Positions 1 to 8,640 of a stretch of DNA of 64,000 nucleotides are shown in pieces. This DNA is from Bacteroides_D sp963546395 (lineage in GTDB: Bacteria > Bacteroidota > Bacteroidia > Bacteroidales > CAJPTX01). The notes beneath the pieces were generated by a model. The model was not told the DNA's origin. It saw only the letters and a list, made by a program, of their open reading frames with translations, and ran no database searches. The first letter of the stretch is position 1. Every line of letters begins with the position of its first letter. Both the position numbers and the translations under genes were made by a program. The stretch spans positions 195,373-259,372 of the forward strand of contig CAUUMS010000001.1 in the NCBI GenBank assembly GCA_963546395.1. The letters are read 5' to 3'.

Positions 1-287
1 ACCTCAAGGTACCCCCTTGTGCTCCGCCCGTAACCCCGGCTAAGCAGGGCCGGGGTCATCTCCTCACGCAGCATGCGCAGCAGCAGGTCGGCCATGGGGG
101 ATTTGCCCGTGCCACCCACGGTGAGGTTGCCGATGCCCACGGTGGGGATGGGGGAGCTGTAGCTCCGCATCCAGCCCCGATCGTAGAGCCAGCCCCGCAG
201 AATCACTACCCCGCCGAAGAGCCAGGAGAGCGGGAGGAGCAGGGGGGCTGACGCCCAACGCAGGAGACGGGAGATGGCGGGTTTCAT
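1..287 (-). CDS. lpxK: Tetraacyldisaccharide 4'-kinase LpxK, N-terminal part (cut by window edge)
   Basis: The first 95 residues of an LpxK-type kinase, which phosphorylates the 4' position of the lipid A disaccharide at the inner membrane. The translation begins MKPAISRLLRWASAPL, has a hydrophobic N-terminal segment, then the family P-loop region GNLTVGGTGKSP followed by LLSRGYGR, both characteristic of LpxK. The ATG at 285-287 puts the P-loop at the usual distance (about residue 58), so this start is preferred. The rest of the gene lies left of the window. It lies downstream of sppA on the same strand, separated by a 364-base gap. The identification is firm; only the C-terminus is unseen. 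Confidence 0.9.
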   Translation of the reverse strand, partial: MKPAISRLLRWASAPLLLPLSWLFGGVVILRGWLYDRGWMRSYSSPIPTVGIGNLTVGGTGKSPMADLLLRMLREEMTPALLSRGYGRSTRGYLE

Positions 288-651
288 CGCGCAACGAATG
301 GGGAACGCCAATAGACATCCGCAGACCGCTCGGCGCGCAGGGGTGAGCACACGGCGTACCGCATGCGCACAGGCAGGGCACTGCAACCAGCACGAGGGCC
401 TTGCGCATCATTCCCGCATGGAGACGATGCGCTCCAGGGCCAGCATTGCAGCCCGAGACACCGTGAGGGCTTGCTCAGCATCATGTCAACCATCGAGGGG
501 AGAGAACGACACCCCATCGGGATAATCCCCGCAGGCACACGCCGCAAGAGGCATACGCAGGCTCACACCATGGGGCTATGCGCTGGCGCGTGGATCGGGC
601 CTCCGCAGGCCTGGGGGCACCTATGCCTCTGAGGGAGAGCGTGGGCAAGGG
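288..651. other. Intergenic gap between sppA and lpxK
   Basis: No convincing gene is seen on either strand. The small open frames here have no family signature and overlap each other. A short GC-rich stem (598-611) just beyond the sppA stop is too weak to call a terminator. The stretch may hold the lpxK leader or promoter, but no clear TAnnTTTG box was found. Confidence 0.4.
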
Positions 652-2421
652 CTACTTGATCTCCACCTCGTAGAGCATCTGGGCTCGCACCCCCTGCTGC
701 TTGGTGAGCTTCTCGAGCTCACGCTGCCAGGAGGCCATCTCGCCCAAGGGGCCCAGGGCGCGCACCAAGGCCTTCGTGGGCTCCTCGAGGATGCTCTCAA
801 CGAGTTTATCCATGGTGGAAATGTCGCGCTTGGGGTAGCTCGACACCCGATACTCGCTGAGCTCCGCGAGCTGCGCCGCCACATCGATAGCCCTGCGTAG
901 GCCGCCCATCTCATCGACAAGGCCGATGTCCATGGCATCGACACCCGCCCAAATGCGGCCCTGACCCACGGAGTCCACCTCGCTCACGGCGAGTTTGCGC
1001 CCCTGCGCCACATGGCTGATGAAGGTGCCGTAAACGCTCTCGATGGTGTTCTGGATGGCAGCCCGCTCCACCTCATCGAGAGGTCGGTAGGCTGAACCCA
1101 TATCGGAGTGGGCGTGCGTCCGCACCACCTGGGGCTGTATCCCTATCTGCTCGCGCAGGAGCTTACCGTAGGTGATGAAGAGTCCGAAGACACCGATGGA
1201 GCCCGTGAGGGTGAGGTTATCGCTGACGATGCGATTGGCCGGGGCGGCGATGTAATAGCCGCCCGAGGCTGCATAATCGCCCATGGAGACCACCAGGGGC
1301 TTCTCGGCCTTGAGGCGCACCAGCTCGCGCCACATGCTCTCGGAGGCAAGGGCGCTACCCCCAGGCGAATTGATGCGCAGGACGACGGCCCGAATGGAGC
1401 TGTCACGGCGCAACTTTGAGATGATCTTGGCGTAGCCGTCGCCACCAATTTTGCCGTCGGTCTCGTCCGAGTCCTCAATGGTGCCCTCGGCGTACAGCAC
1501 AGCGAGCTTGGGGGCGGAGAGATCAATGTCCTGATGCACCTGCGCATGCTCCACATAACGAGCCAGGGATACTAGGCGAGCCTCCTTGCCCTCGGGGCTC
1601 TTGGCCCTAGACGCTAGGCGAGCATCCAGCTCGTCCCAGTAGCAGGCCTGATCTACCAGTCGGGCCTCGACGGCTTCCTCGGGCAACAGCAGCATCTTCT
1701 CATTCGCGAGCCGATTCAGCTCGTCCAGGGAGAGACCCCGTGACACGGCCACGGCCTGGGAGAGCTGGCCCCACATCGAGCCAAGGAACTTGCCAAGCTG
1801 CTCGCGGTTGGCAGGGCTCATCTCGCTGGACATGTAGGGCTCGACGGCCGACTTGAATTTGCCGTGCCGGATGATCTGGGGCTCGATGCCGAAGCGGGCG
1901 AAGGCTTTGCCGTAGTAGAGCACCTGCGAGGAGAGGCCATGCCAGTCCATGCCCCCGGCCGGGTGCACAAAGACGCTATCGGCGACGGAGGCTACGTAGT
2001 AGGTGGCCTGGCCATACTCGGTGGCGTAGGCGTAGATGAACTTGCCGCTCTCCTTGAAGGCCTGAAGCTCGCCGCGGAGCTCCTCGGCCATGGCAATACC
2101 CATCCCTAGGCCATCGGCCTTAAGGACGATGCCGGCAATGTTGTCGTCATCAGCCGCATAGCGTATCGCCTCGAGCACGCCGTAGAGCGGCAGCGGCTTA
2201 CGGAACGTGCCACTGGCATAATCGATCCAGGAGCTAGGCTTGCCCTGCACCCGATCGGCCATGCGCGTGGAGAGGTCGATGCTGAGCACCGAGTGCTCAC
2301 GGATCGGATCATCCTGGGGCACAAACCCCGCCATGGCACCGGTGAGGATGAACAGCACCAGCAAGTTGCACAAGATGATGCCGACGATGACCGCCAGCAG
2401 GGTGCGGAAAAAGGCCTTCAT
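652..2421 (-). CDS. sppA: Signal peptide peptidase SppA, long (67K) type
   Basis: A membrane-anchored S49-family serine protease of 589 residues that degrades cleaved signal peptides. An N-terminal membrane anchor (about residues 8-30) is followed by two tandem S49 domains, as in the E. coli-type double-length enzyme. The catalytic Lys is expected in GKFKSAVEPYM (about residue 189, first half) and the nucleophile Ser in GDYAASGGYYIA (about residue 384, second half); both motifs are present. The ATG at 2421 (MKAFFRTLLAV) is chosen because the longer frame to 2484 adds a stretch that crosses the putative -7 box at 2458-2465. It is transcribed toward lpxK. Confidence 0.93.
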   Translation of the reverse strand: MKAFFRTLLAVIVGIILCNLLVLFILTGAMAGFVPQDDPIREHSVLSIDLSTRMADRVQGKPSSWIDYASGTFRKPLPLYGVLEAIRYAADDDNIAGIVLKADGLGMGIAMAEELRGELQAFKESGKFIYAYATEYGQATYYVASVADSVFVHPAGGMDWHGLSSQVLYYGKAFARFGIEPQIIRHGKFKSAVEPYMSSEMSPANREQLGKFLGSMWGQLSQAVAVSRGLSLDELNRLANEKMLLLPEEAVEARLVDQACYWDELDARLASRAKSPEGKEARLVSLARYVEHAQVHQDIDLSAPKLAVLYAEGTIEDSDETDGKIGGDGYAKIISKLRRDSSIRAVVLRINSPGGSALASESMWRELVRLKAEKPLVVSMGDYAASGGYYIAAPANRIVSDNLTLTGSIGVFGLFITYGKLLREQIGIQPQVVRTHAHSDMGSAYRPLDEVERAAIQNTIESVYGTFISHVAQGRKLAVSEVDSVGQGRIWAGVDAMDIGLVDEMGGLRRAIDVAAQLAELSEYRVSSYPKRDISTMDKLVESILEEPTKALVRALGPLGEMASWQRELEKLTKQQGVRAQMLYEVEIK

Positions 2422-2457
2422 AGCTACGAGGTTGTTAAGCGGCGCACTTCGCCAGCG

Positions 2458-2465
2458 CAAAGTTA
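2458..2465 (-). promoter_or_regulatory. Putative -7 box for sppA
   Basis: On the minus strand this reads TAACTTTG, matching the Bacteroidetes primary-sigma -7 consensus TAnnTTTG. It sits 37 bases before the chosen sppA ATG, similar to other boxes in this window. No clear -33 TTTG was found. Confidence 0.5.
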
Positions 2466-2614
2466 AACCATTTCGAAATTTCACCTACTTGTATAACATT
2501 AGCACGGGGCGATACGTATGATTAAGGACGATTCACCTTATCGTTCACCCGAGGGCCTGGAGGGTGATCGCCGCTGGTGCGCCACGGTAAATTGCCGGAT
2601 CAGTGGGGATCGCT

Positions 2615-2647
2615 CTTGCGCAAGATGGGGACGATGTAGTAAATTTG
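2615..2647 (+). promoter_or_regulatory. Putative promoter of the small lipoprotein gene
   Basis: TAAATTTG at 2640-2647 fits the Bacteroidetes -7 consensus, with a CTTG at 2615-2618 at 21-base spacing as a candidate -33 element. It is about 65 bases before the lipoprotein ATG. Confidence 0.55.
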
Positions 2648-2711
2648 CACCGCAATTCTAGACGTGATTTGCCGCATGCGGCGGCGCATAATCCTAAACA
2701 GTTCAGCGATC

Positions 2712-3014
2712 ATGAAGAAGGTTAACGTTATGTTCTTTGGCGTAGCCCTCGCCGTAGCGATGGCCCTGACGGCGTGCGGCGGGAGCTCCACCCCAACTGA
2801 GCAGCCCAACACGGACAGCGTAAACGCTGCCAACACGGAGATACGTGCCGCCGGCGAAGAGGCTGCGGCCACGATGGGTGGCACGGAGTGCAACGGCCAG
2901 GGGGCTGGGGAGTGTGGCAAGACCGAGTGCACGGGTGGCGATAGCGCCAAGTGCTGCAAGAAGGCGGCGGGCGAGTGCCAGAAGGCGGCCGAAGGGGCGC
3001 AGGCTGGCGAGTAG
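2712..3014 (+). CDS. Small cysteine-rich lipoprotein
   Basis: A 100-residue protein with a lipoprotein signal peptide: MKKVNVMFFGVALAVAMALT followed by the lipobox Cys (LTAC). The ATG at 2712 is chosen because the upstream in-frame start at 2664 adds a charged stretch that would spoil the signal peptide. The mature part is hydrophilic, Glu/Gly/Ala-rich and carries six further cysteines in about 35 residues, including an adjacent pair (KCCKK). No family was recognised. The cysteines could form disulfides in the periplasm or bind metal; neither can be shown from sequence. It has its own promoter and a possible terminator. Confidence 0.75.
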   Translation: MKKVNVMFFGVALAVAMALTACGGSSTPTEQPNTDSVNAANTEIRAAGEEAAATMGGTECNGQGAGECGKTECTGGDSAKCCKKAAGECQKAAEGAQAGE

Positions 3015-3076
3015 TACCCCGATGGGCACCAACGCCCACCGCCCCTGAAAGAGCGGAAAGATGGGCGCAGATTAGG

Positions 3077-3126
3077 CGGCATGGCACATCGTTCCCGAGA
3101 GGGACGGTGCTGTGCCGCTTGTTTTA
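3077..3126 (+). terminator. Possible terminator after the lipoprotein gene
   Basis: A hairpin with outer stem GGCACA/TGTGCC (3083-3088 with 3111-3116) and further partial pairing inside is followed by a T-rich stretch (TTGTTTTATC). The stem is imperfect, so this is a moderate call. Confidence 0.4.
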
Positions 3127-3166
3127 TCGTATCACGACACACGCCTTCTCCCAATAGCATCACACT

Positions 3167-3643
3167 ATGGCTGATGACAGCTTCGAGACGCTAGCTTTCG
3201 CGCTGCGCGATGCCTACTTTGCCCTGCGCAATGGGATGGATGACATCCTGAGCATGGGTACCACGCGCGGGCAGCGGGTAGATGATTCGTCGCTACTGGC
3301 CCTGCTAAACGCACGGGGAGATATGCGCGTGGAGGAGGTGGCCCGAGGGCTGGGACGCACGGTGCCATCAGTGTCGCGGCAACTTAACTCCATGGAGCAG
3401 CGGGGACTCGTGTACCGGGAACGGCAGACGGACGATCGGCGGGTGGTGATGGTGAGGCTATCGCCCACGGCCCGGGTCTCGGCGCAAGAACGCGCCCGGA
3501 AGGCTCGCACGCTCTACCAACGCTGCGTGCGGGGCCTGTCGGCCATCGAGCAACAGGAGCTGCTACGCATGCTGCGAGTCGTTCATCAAAATGCCACTCA
3601 CCTGCGGGATGAAAAGCCAGATGCAGCCCCATCGCAGGGATAG
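3167..3643 (+). CDS. MarR-family transcriptional regulator
   Basis: A 158-residue winged-helix protein. The central part reads as a MarR DNA-binding domain: helix-turn-helix at VEEVARGLGRTVPSVSRQLN (about residues 55-75) and the wing with the family D-x-R-D-R-R-like segment QTDDRRVVMVRLSPTA. Flanking helices would make the dimer interface. Such proteins usually repress neighbouring genes and respond to small ligands. Here the neighbours are a lipoprotein gene upstream and a convergent nth downstream, so the target cannot be guessed. Confidence 0.85.
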   Translation: MADDSFETLAFALRDAYFALRNGMDDILSMGTTRGQRVDDSSLLALLNARGDMRVEEVARGLGRTVPSVSRQLNSMEQRGLVYRERQTDDRRVVMVRLSPTARVSAQERARKARTLYQRCVRGLSAIEQQELLRMLRVVHQNATHLRDEKPDAAPSQG

Positions 3644-3865
3644 AGGCTGAGGGCTAAGATAAAACTCACAGGAGGGGTCGCAACCCAAGATACCAGGCCA
3701 GCCTGTAATGATGAGGTTGAGGGCAACACTCCACGGGAAAAGGGGGGCGGGGCACCGACGATGCACCCGACAGCCCGATGCACATCACCGGGATCTACTC
3801 ACGATTGCTCCCCGAGGGGGCAGATTTGCGATACGCTGACATACAGCCGCGTGGCCACAGCGTGG

Positions 3866-4501
3866 CTAGTCGGCCAGACGCTGCAAGCATGCAGGACGAA
3901 GGCCGCACTCGGCGCACAGGGGGGCTCGGGCCTTGCAGATGTACCGCCCGTGGAGCACGAGCCAGAGATGCATGCGCGTCCAGTACTCCGGGGCAATGCG
4001 GGCCGTGAGGGCCACCTCAACCTTTAGCGGCGTGGAATTATCGTCCACAAGTCCAATGCGATAGCTGACACGCTGCACGTGGGTGTCAACGCCGAGGCCA
4101 GGGATGCCGAAGGCAATGGAGCGCACCACATTGGCTGTCTTACGGCCTACGCCAGGCAGGCGCTGAAGCTCATCCATGCCCTGAGGCACCTGCCCACCAT
4201 GCTCCTCCACGAGCATACGGGCCATCTGCACCAGATGCTTGGATTTGCTGTGAGGATAGGAGCACGAGGCGATGTAGGGATACACGTCGTCCTCAGTGGC
4301 CTGGGCCATGCGCTGCGCATCGGGATAGGCCGCGAAAAGCGCCGGGGTCACCTGATTGACCCTCACGTCGGTGCACTGGGCCGATAGGATGACGGCCACT
4401 AGGAGCTCGAAGCTGTTGCGATGCCTCAGCTCACCAAACGGATCGGGCAGCTCCTTCTCGAAGTAGGATAGCACCGCGGCGTAACGTTCCTCCAGCGTCA
4501 T
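3866..4501 (-). CDS. nth: Endonuclease III (DNA glycosylase/AP lyase)
   Basis: A 211-residue base-excision repair enzyme that removes oxidised pyrimidines and nicks abasic sites. The helix-hairpin-helix LPGVGRKTANV contains the catalytic Lys, and GVDTHVQRV contains the catalytic Asp. The C-terminus shows the [4Fe-4S] loop with exact spacing C-x6-C-x2-C-x5-C. The ATG at 4501 (MTLEERYAAVLSYF) gives the normal family length; the open frame runs further upstream into lepB but that extension has no family counterpart. The start lies just after the lepB stop on the same strand, suggesting co-transcription. Confidence 0.95.
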   Translation of the reverse strand: MTLEERYAAVLSYFEKELPDPFGELRHRNSFELLVAVILSAQCTDVRVNQVTPALFAAYPDAQRMAQATEDDVYPYIASCSYPHSKSKHLVQMARMLVEEHGGQVPQGMDELQRLPGVGRKTANVVRSIAFGIPGLGVDTHVQRVSYRIGLVDDNSTPLKVEVALTARIAPEYWTRMHLWLVLHGRYICKARAPLCAECGLRPACLQRLAD

Positions 4502-4529
4502 AGGCAGGGGTACAGACGGATGCCGCGGG

Positions 4530-5867
4530 CTAGCGAATGCGCTGGAATAGCCTACTCCAGCGGATCTTGAATGGGAATGTCTTATTCCTGTCGAGCGACA
4601 GCCAGATGAGTACGGCCTTGCCAACGATCCGATCCTCGGGGACAAAGCCCCAGAAACGGCTATCGAGCGAATTGTGCCGATTGTCACCCATCATGAAGTA
4701 GTAATCCATGGCAAAGGTGTAGCTGGTGGCCTCCACGCCATTGATCCGTATCGTCTCGCCGTCCACCTGAAGATCGTTCTGCTCGTAGACGGAGATGATC
4801 CGGCGATACAGCGGCAGGTTGTTCACGGTAAGCGGCACGGTCATACCACGACGGGGTACAACCAGCGGCCCAAAGTTATCCTCAGTCCAGAGGTAATCAT
4901 CGCTATGCGGGAAGATGAATGGCGACATCATGATGGGGTCACGGCTCACGTTCAGCATCACGGCGCTCACATTGGGCAACGCTCTTATCTTTTCAGCCAT
5001 CTCCTCGGTGAGGGGGAAAACGTAGGAGTTGTTCCCTGCGTTGTAATGCCGATCCTCAGGATTGAGACCCAGCTTGTCCAGCAGACGAGGGTTGATGGTG
5101 GTGCCATCAGTACGCACCTCGTAGTTGTACTGTACCTGCGAGGAGTAATTGGCCGGCCTCCCATTGACGAAGAGCTGGCAATCCACAATGCGCAGGGTGT
5201 CACCCGGTATGGCCACGCAGCGCTTGATGTAATTCTCGCACTTGTCCACGGGCCGGGTAATGATGTCGAAGTTGGTATGCACGTACTCACGGCCCAGCTC
5301 GCGGACGATGGCGTAGTAGCTCTGCTCAGGGAACTGCGTAACCACCGTGTCACCCTCGGGGAAGTGGAATACCACCACGTCGCCACGCTCCACATGCCCC
5401 AGGCCAGGACGGCGATTGTAATCACGCTGAATCCAACGCAAGTACGCTGGGGTCTTGCGCGTAAATGGCATGGTGTGATCGGTGAATGGTATCGCTAGCG
5501 GGGTGTTGGGCATCTTGGGCCCATAGCTCACCTTGCTCACGAATAGGTAATCGCCGACCAAGAGCGACTTCTCCATAGAGCCCGACGGGATGGTAAAGGC
5601 TTCGAAGAGAAGCAGTCGGATGAGGTAGGCTGCCACCACGGCGAAGAGGAAGGCATCAAGCCATTCGACCCAGGCTTTCTGCCGCTTGACACCCCGTTTG
5701 CGCCAGAAGAGCCAGTGCACCTTCCGGGTGATGTAGTAGTCGAATAGGATGGGGAGGCCCAGGAGCCACCAGTAATTGCCCACCCAGACTACCACTAGGA
5801 CGTAGATCAAAGCCCAGAAGGCAAAACGGAAATACCTATTCCTGAGGAACTGTAACAGCTTTCGCAT
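4530..5867 (-). CDS. lepB: Signal peptidase I
   Basis: A 445-residue type I leader peptidase that cleaves signal peptides of exported proteins at the inner membrane. Transmembrane segments lie near residues 10-35 and 65-85. The S26 motifs are clear: IPSGSMEKSLLVGDYLFVSK with the catalytic Ser, and NYIKRCVAIPGDTL with the catalytic Lys, then the late MGDNRHNSLDSR box. A long insertion separates the Lys and late boxes, as in many Bacteroidetes LepB proteins. ATG 5867 (MRKLLQFLRN) is chosen because the preceding in-frame codons lack signal or family character. It is followed by nth. Confidence 0.95.
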   Translation of the reverse strand: MRKLLQFLRNRYFRFAFWALIYVLVVVWVGNYWWLLGLPILFDYYITRKVHWLFWRKRGVKRQKAWVEWLDAFLFAVVAAYLIRLLLFEAFTIPSGSMEKSLLVGDYLFVSKVSYGPKMPNTPLAIPFTDHTMPFTRKTPAYLRWIQRDYNRRPGLGHVERGDVVVFHFPEGDTVVTQFPEQSYYAIVRELGREYVHTNFDIITRPVDKCENYIKRCVAIPGDTLRIVDCQLFVNGRPANYSSQVQYNYEVRTDGTTINPRLLDKLGLNPEDRHYNAGNNSYVFPLTEEMAEKIRALPNVSAVMLNVSRDPIMMSPFIFPHSDDYLWTEDNFGPLVVPRRGMTVPLTVNNLPLYRRIISVYEQNDLQVDGETIRINGVEATSYTFAMDYYFMMGDNRHNSLDSRFWGFVPEDRIVGKAVLIWLSLDRNKTFPFKIRWSRLFQRIR

Positions 5868-5993
5868 CCCTATTAAGCATAGAAGCCCACCCTGAGGCAG
5901 ACGCACACCACCCACTCCACGCCTCGCACAGATACCCCGTGCGCAAACACAGCTTGCGTTACAGGTACCTGCGCATCACCCTTATGCAGGGCT

Positions 5994-6001
5994 CAAAGAT
6001 A
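5994..6001 (-). promoter_or_regulatory. Putative -7 box for lepB-nth
   Basis: Minus-strand TATCTTTG matches TAnnTTTG. It is 127 bases before the lepB ATG, implying a long leader if used. Confidence 0.4.
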
Positions 6002-6050
6002 GCAATTACGTAGTGAAATGGCCAGCGGCTACCCCCTAGCTAGGGGATTG

Positions 6051-6848
6051 CTACTCCGCAGCAGCGCCCTCACGCCGCGGCATCTGTTGCCCAGATGCTG
6101 GCAAGGCCTCAACCGCCTCGCCGAAAAGTGTCCACAGGACTCCGGCAGGGGGAGGAGCTATAATGTGCACCGTGTTGCGCGGCTCTCGCCCAATAGGGTG
6201 CGTAAAGGTGAGCGAGCGAGCATGAAGGTCAATGCCACCACCCGGATTAGAGCGCATGGCACCATATTTCAAGTCGCCCCTTACAGGCATACCATGCGCT
6301 GCTAGCAGGGCCCGAATCTGGTGGTGTCGCCCAGTCTCCAGCTGCACCTCTAGGAAGAAATGGCGTGTCGAGGTGCCCACCAGCTTGTACGTCAGGCTAG
6401 CCTGCTGAGCATCACCCCGCCTGTACTTGGTGAAGTAGCTCTTATTACGTTGCGCATCACGCCGCAGGTAGCCCTGTAGGCTCCCCTCGGCCTGCGCCGG
6501 AGCAGATTGCACGATGGCCCAGTAAGTGCGCTGCACCTCATGAGCCCGAAATAGCTCATTGGCCCGAGCCAGCCCCTTAGAGGTCTTGGCAAATAGGACA
6601 ACCCCGCTCACCGGACGGTCGATCCGGTGTATCACCTGCATGAAGGCATTCCCTGGCTTGGCATCACGCTGGCGGATAAATTCCGTGAGGGCCTCCACTA
6701 GTGCCACGTCCCCAGTACGATCCCCCTGCACCAGCTCGCCTATAGCCTTGTTGTAGGCCAGATAGTGATTATCCTCGTACACAATGCGCCCGGGAACTAT
6801 CTGGAGTTGCACGGGCGGCGTTGAGGTCAAATCGTGGGACATGGGCAT
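6051..6848 (-). CDS. RluA-family RNA pseudouridine synthase
   Basis: A 265-residue enzyme that isomerises uridine to pseudouridine in rRNA or tRNA. The catalytic motif is HRIDRPVSGVVLFAKT (Asp in H-R-I-D, about residue 93), followed by the family segments LETGRHHQIRA and GDLKYGA. There is no N-terminal S4 domain. The shortness and the R-P-V-S-G form are typical of Bacteroidetes single-domain members. The exact target uridine cannot be assigned. panB lies just upstream on the same strand with a 32-base gap, so the two are probably co-transcribed. Confidence 0.9.
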   Translation of the reverse strand: MPMSHDLTSTPPVQLQIVPGRIVYEDNHYLAYNKAIGELVQGDRTGDVALVEALTEFIRQRDAKPGNAFMQVIHRIDRPVSGVVLFAKTSKGLARANELFRAHEVQRTYWAIVQSAPAQAEGSLQGYLRRDAQRNKSYFTKYRRGDAQQASLTYKLVGTSTRHFFLEVQLETGRHHQIRALLAAHGMPVRGDLKYGAMRSNPGGGIDLHARSLTFTHPIGREPRNTVHIIAPPPAGVLWTLFGEAVEALPASGQQMPRREGAAAE

Positions 6849-6880
6849 GTGCTGGTGAATTGCGATACGGCAATACTGGT

Positions 6881-7696
6881 TTAGTACTGCTCCTTCTCAC
6901 TGGGGAAATCACCCCGTTTCACATCGTCGATGTAGCTGCGAAATGCATTCAGCATCTCTTCCCCCAGGCTGTGGTAGCGGCGCAAGAACCGTGGGGAGAA
7001 CTCCTGAGTAATGCCCAGCATATCGTGCGACACGAGCACTTGCCCATCCACATTGCGCCCAGCACCAATCCCAATGACGGGTATACGAAGCTTGCGGGCC
7101 ACCTCACGCCCCAGCTTAGCCGGAATCTTCTCTAGCACTATGGCGAAGCATCCGGCATCCTCCAGCAACTGAGCATCCTCCACCAAGCGGTCGGCCTCCT
7201 CGTCCTCTGTGGCGCGCACCACGTAGGTGCCAAAGCGATTAATGCTTTGCGGTGTCAGTCCCAGATGCCCCATGATGGGTATACCAGCCGACAGAATGCG
7301 GTTCACTGACTCTAGCACCTCTTTTCCACCCTCAAGCTTGATGGCATCTGCCCCGCTCTCCTTCATGATACGAATGGCAGACTGCAAGGCCTCATGGGAG
7401 TCACCCTGGTAGGTGCCAAAGGGCATATCCACCACCACCAGCGGACGGTTCACAGCACGCACCACCGATGTGGCGTGGTAGATCATCTGGTCGAGCGTAA
7501 TCGGCAGCGTGCTTTCAAAGCCCGCCATCACGTTCGCCGCTGAATCACCCACCAGGATCACGTCGATACCAGCCTGATCCAGGATGCGAGCCATAGAGTA
7601 ATCGTACGCAGTGAGCATGGAGATGTGCTCCCCCCGATCCTTCATGGTCTGCAACACGTGGGTCGTCACGACACGATTACGCCCCTGCACTGACAT
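6881..7696 (-). CDS. panB: 3-methyl-2-oxobutanoate hydroxymethyltransferase
   Basis: A 271-residue TIM-barrel enzyme making ketopantoate from alpha-ketoisovalerate and methylene-tetrahydrofolate, the first committed step of pantothenate synthesis. Recognisable segments are MLTAYDYSMARILDQAGID, VGDSAANVMAGF, the DMPFGTYQ metal/substrate loop, IKLEGG, and GIPIMGHLGLTPQS. Length is standard for PanB. No other pantothenate gene lies in the window. It is followed by a pseudouridine synthase gene. Confidence 0.95.
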   Translation of the reverse strand: MSVQGRNRVVTTHVLQTMKDRGEHISMLTAYDYSMARILDQAGIDVILVGDSAANVMAGFESTLPITLDQMIYHATSVVRAVNRPLVVVDMPFGTYQGDSHEALQSAIRIMKESGADAIKLEGGKEVLESVNRILSAGIPIMGHLGLTPQSINRFGTYVVRATEDEEADRLVEDAQLLEDAGCFAIVLEKIPAKLGREVARKLRIPVIGIGAGRNVDGQVLVSHDMLGITQEFSPRFLRRYHSLGEEMLNAFRSYIDDVKRGDFPSEKEQY

Positions 7697-7801
7697 AGCC
7701 TCGTCCCTCTTTCACCCGACTAAAAATCCGTCTCCACCCATGACTCCATACTGCGTACAGCCACCAAGCAGCCGCACCCATCCCTGCGATAGCTTTTCTG
7801 C

Positions 7802-8191
7802 CTAGTGGTGCGGCAGTGGCTTGAGCAGTGCCCGAACGCTCAGCAACAGCGTGAGCGTGTAGCAGATGAGTACCGTTGCCACGAAAGATATCCTACACTC
7901 TGGGATGAAATAGAGCCCGGCAGCCACAAATGCGATATCCACCAAAAGTCGGACTACAGCGACCACTGACATCCTAGTCATCAGCCGTTTGGTTCCCCCT
8001 TGCACCAGGCGGCGCATATAGCGCACCGAAAACACTCCCACGAGTAGGAAGAATGCGGGTACCAACGGGAATGCGGTAAAGTACCCATCTAGCAGCCCAC
8101 GCCGCAGACAGTAGCCCCATAGCAGCGAGGCCACCAGCAAGATCACACCGAGCACCACAGCAAAGCGCCCGGAGCCATTCCCCCAGGCCAC
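7802..8191 (-). CDS. Small integral membrane protein (four helices)
   Basis: A 129-residue protein with about four predicted membrane helices (near residues 8-28, 37-57, 72-92 and 98-118). It starts with GTG at 8189-8191, overlapping the TAG stop of the bactofilin gene by one base, so the two are translationally coupled. Size and helix pattern resemble AtpI/ATP-synthase-subunit-I-like proteins that sit after bactofilin and before F0 genes in some Bacteroidetes, but here no atp genes follow, so that remains a guess. Confidence 0.7.
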   Translation of the reverse strand: MAWGNGSGRFAVVLGVILLVASLLWGYCLRRGLLDGYFTAFPLVPAFFLLVGVFSVRYMRRLVQGGTKRLMTRMSVVAVVRLLVDIAFVAAGLYFIPECRISFVATVLICYTLTLLLSVRALLKPLPHH

Positions 8192-8604
8192 TACGCCACC
8201 GGTTGGGGCTCGTTCACCACATTCGCACGCCTAGGAGCCCCTGCCTCACTGTGCGTATCCTGCCCCATCGTGCACGTACCCGTAAAGATGCTACCTGGCT
8301 CTATGGAAAGCTTCTTGGTCGATATCTCCCCGTAGAGCTGCGAAGAGCTCTTGAGGGCCAACAGTTCCTGTACAGCTAGCTTCCCCTTCAGGTAGCCTGA
8401 TACGTCGCAGTTGCGACACGCTACCTCGCCGTCCACGCGCCCCTTCTCACCTATCACCAGCTTCCCCTGCACGCTCACATTGCCCACTACAGATCCGTCA
8501 ATGCGCAGATCGCCCTGGCATATCACCTCCCCGCGAATCTCTGTCCCCCCTGCTATCTGGCTGATGCTATTGGACATCACCTGAATCTCATTTCCCTTGG
8601 CCAT
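8191..8604 (-). CDS. Bactofilin (polymer-forming cytoskeletal protein)
   Basis: A 137-residue protein with the right-handed beta-helix repeat pattern of bactofilins. Beginning near residue 18, short strands recur with glycine turns (TEIRGEVICQGDLRIDGSV, then GNVSVQGKLVIGEKGRVDGE, then GYLKGKLAVQELLALKSSSQ). Bactofilins polymerise without nucleotide into membrane-associated filaments used in cell shape or envelope assembly. The short charged N-terminus and the disordered C-terminal tail are typical. It is coupled to the following membrane protein gene by a one-base overlap. Confidence 0.92.
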   Translation of the reverse strand: MAKGNEIQVMSNSISQIAGGTEIRGEVICQGDLRIDGSVVGNVSVQGKLVIGEKGRVDGEVACRNCDVSGYLKGKLAVQELLALKSSSQLYGEISTKKLSIEPGSIFTGTCTMGQDTHSEAGAPRRANVVNEPQPVA

Positions 8605-8640
8605 TGCTACTCGTAGTTTATGATGACTGGGTGCAGGGCA

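Noticed and set aside
598..611. Short GC stem after sppA as a terminator
   Set aside because: Only a 5-bp stem and no T-run.
4674..5498. Long open frame (274 codons) on the plus strand
   Set aside because: It is antisense to lepB, whose motifs are unambiguous; high GC content keeps the opposite frame open. The translation shows no domain.
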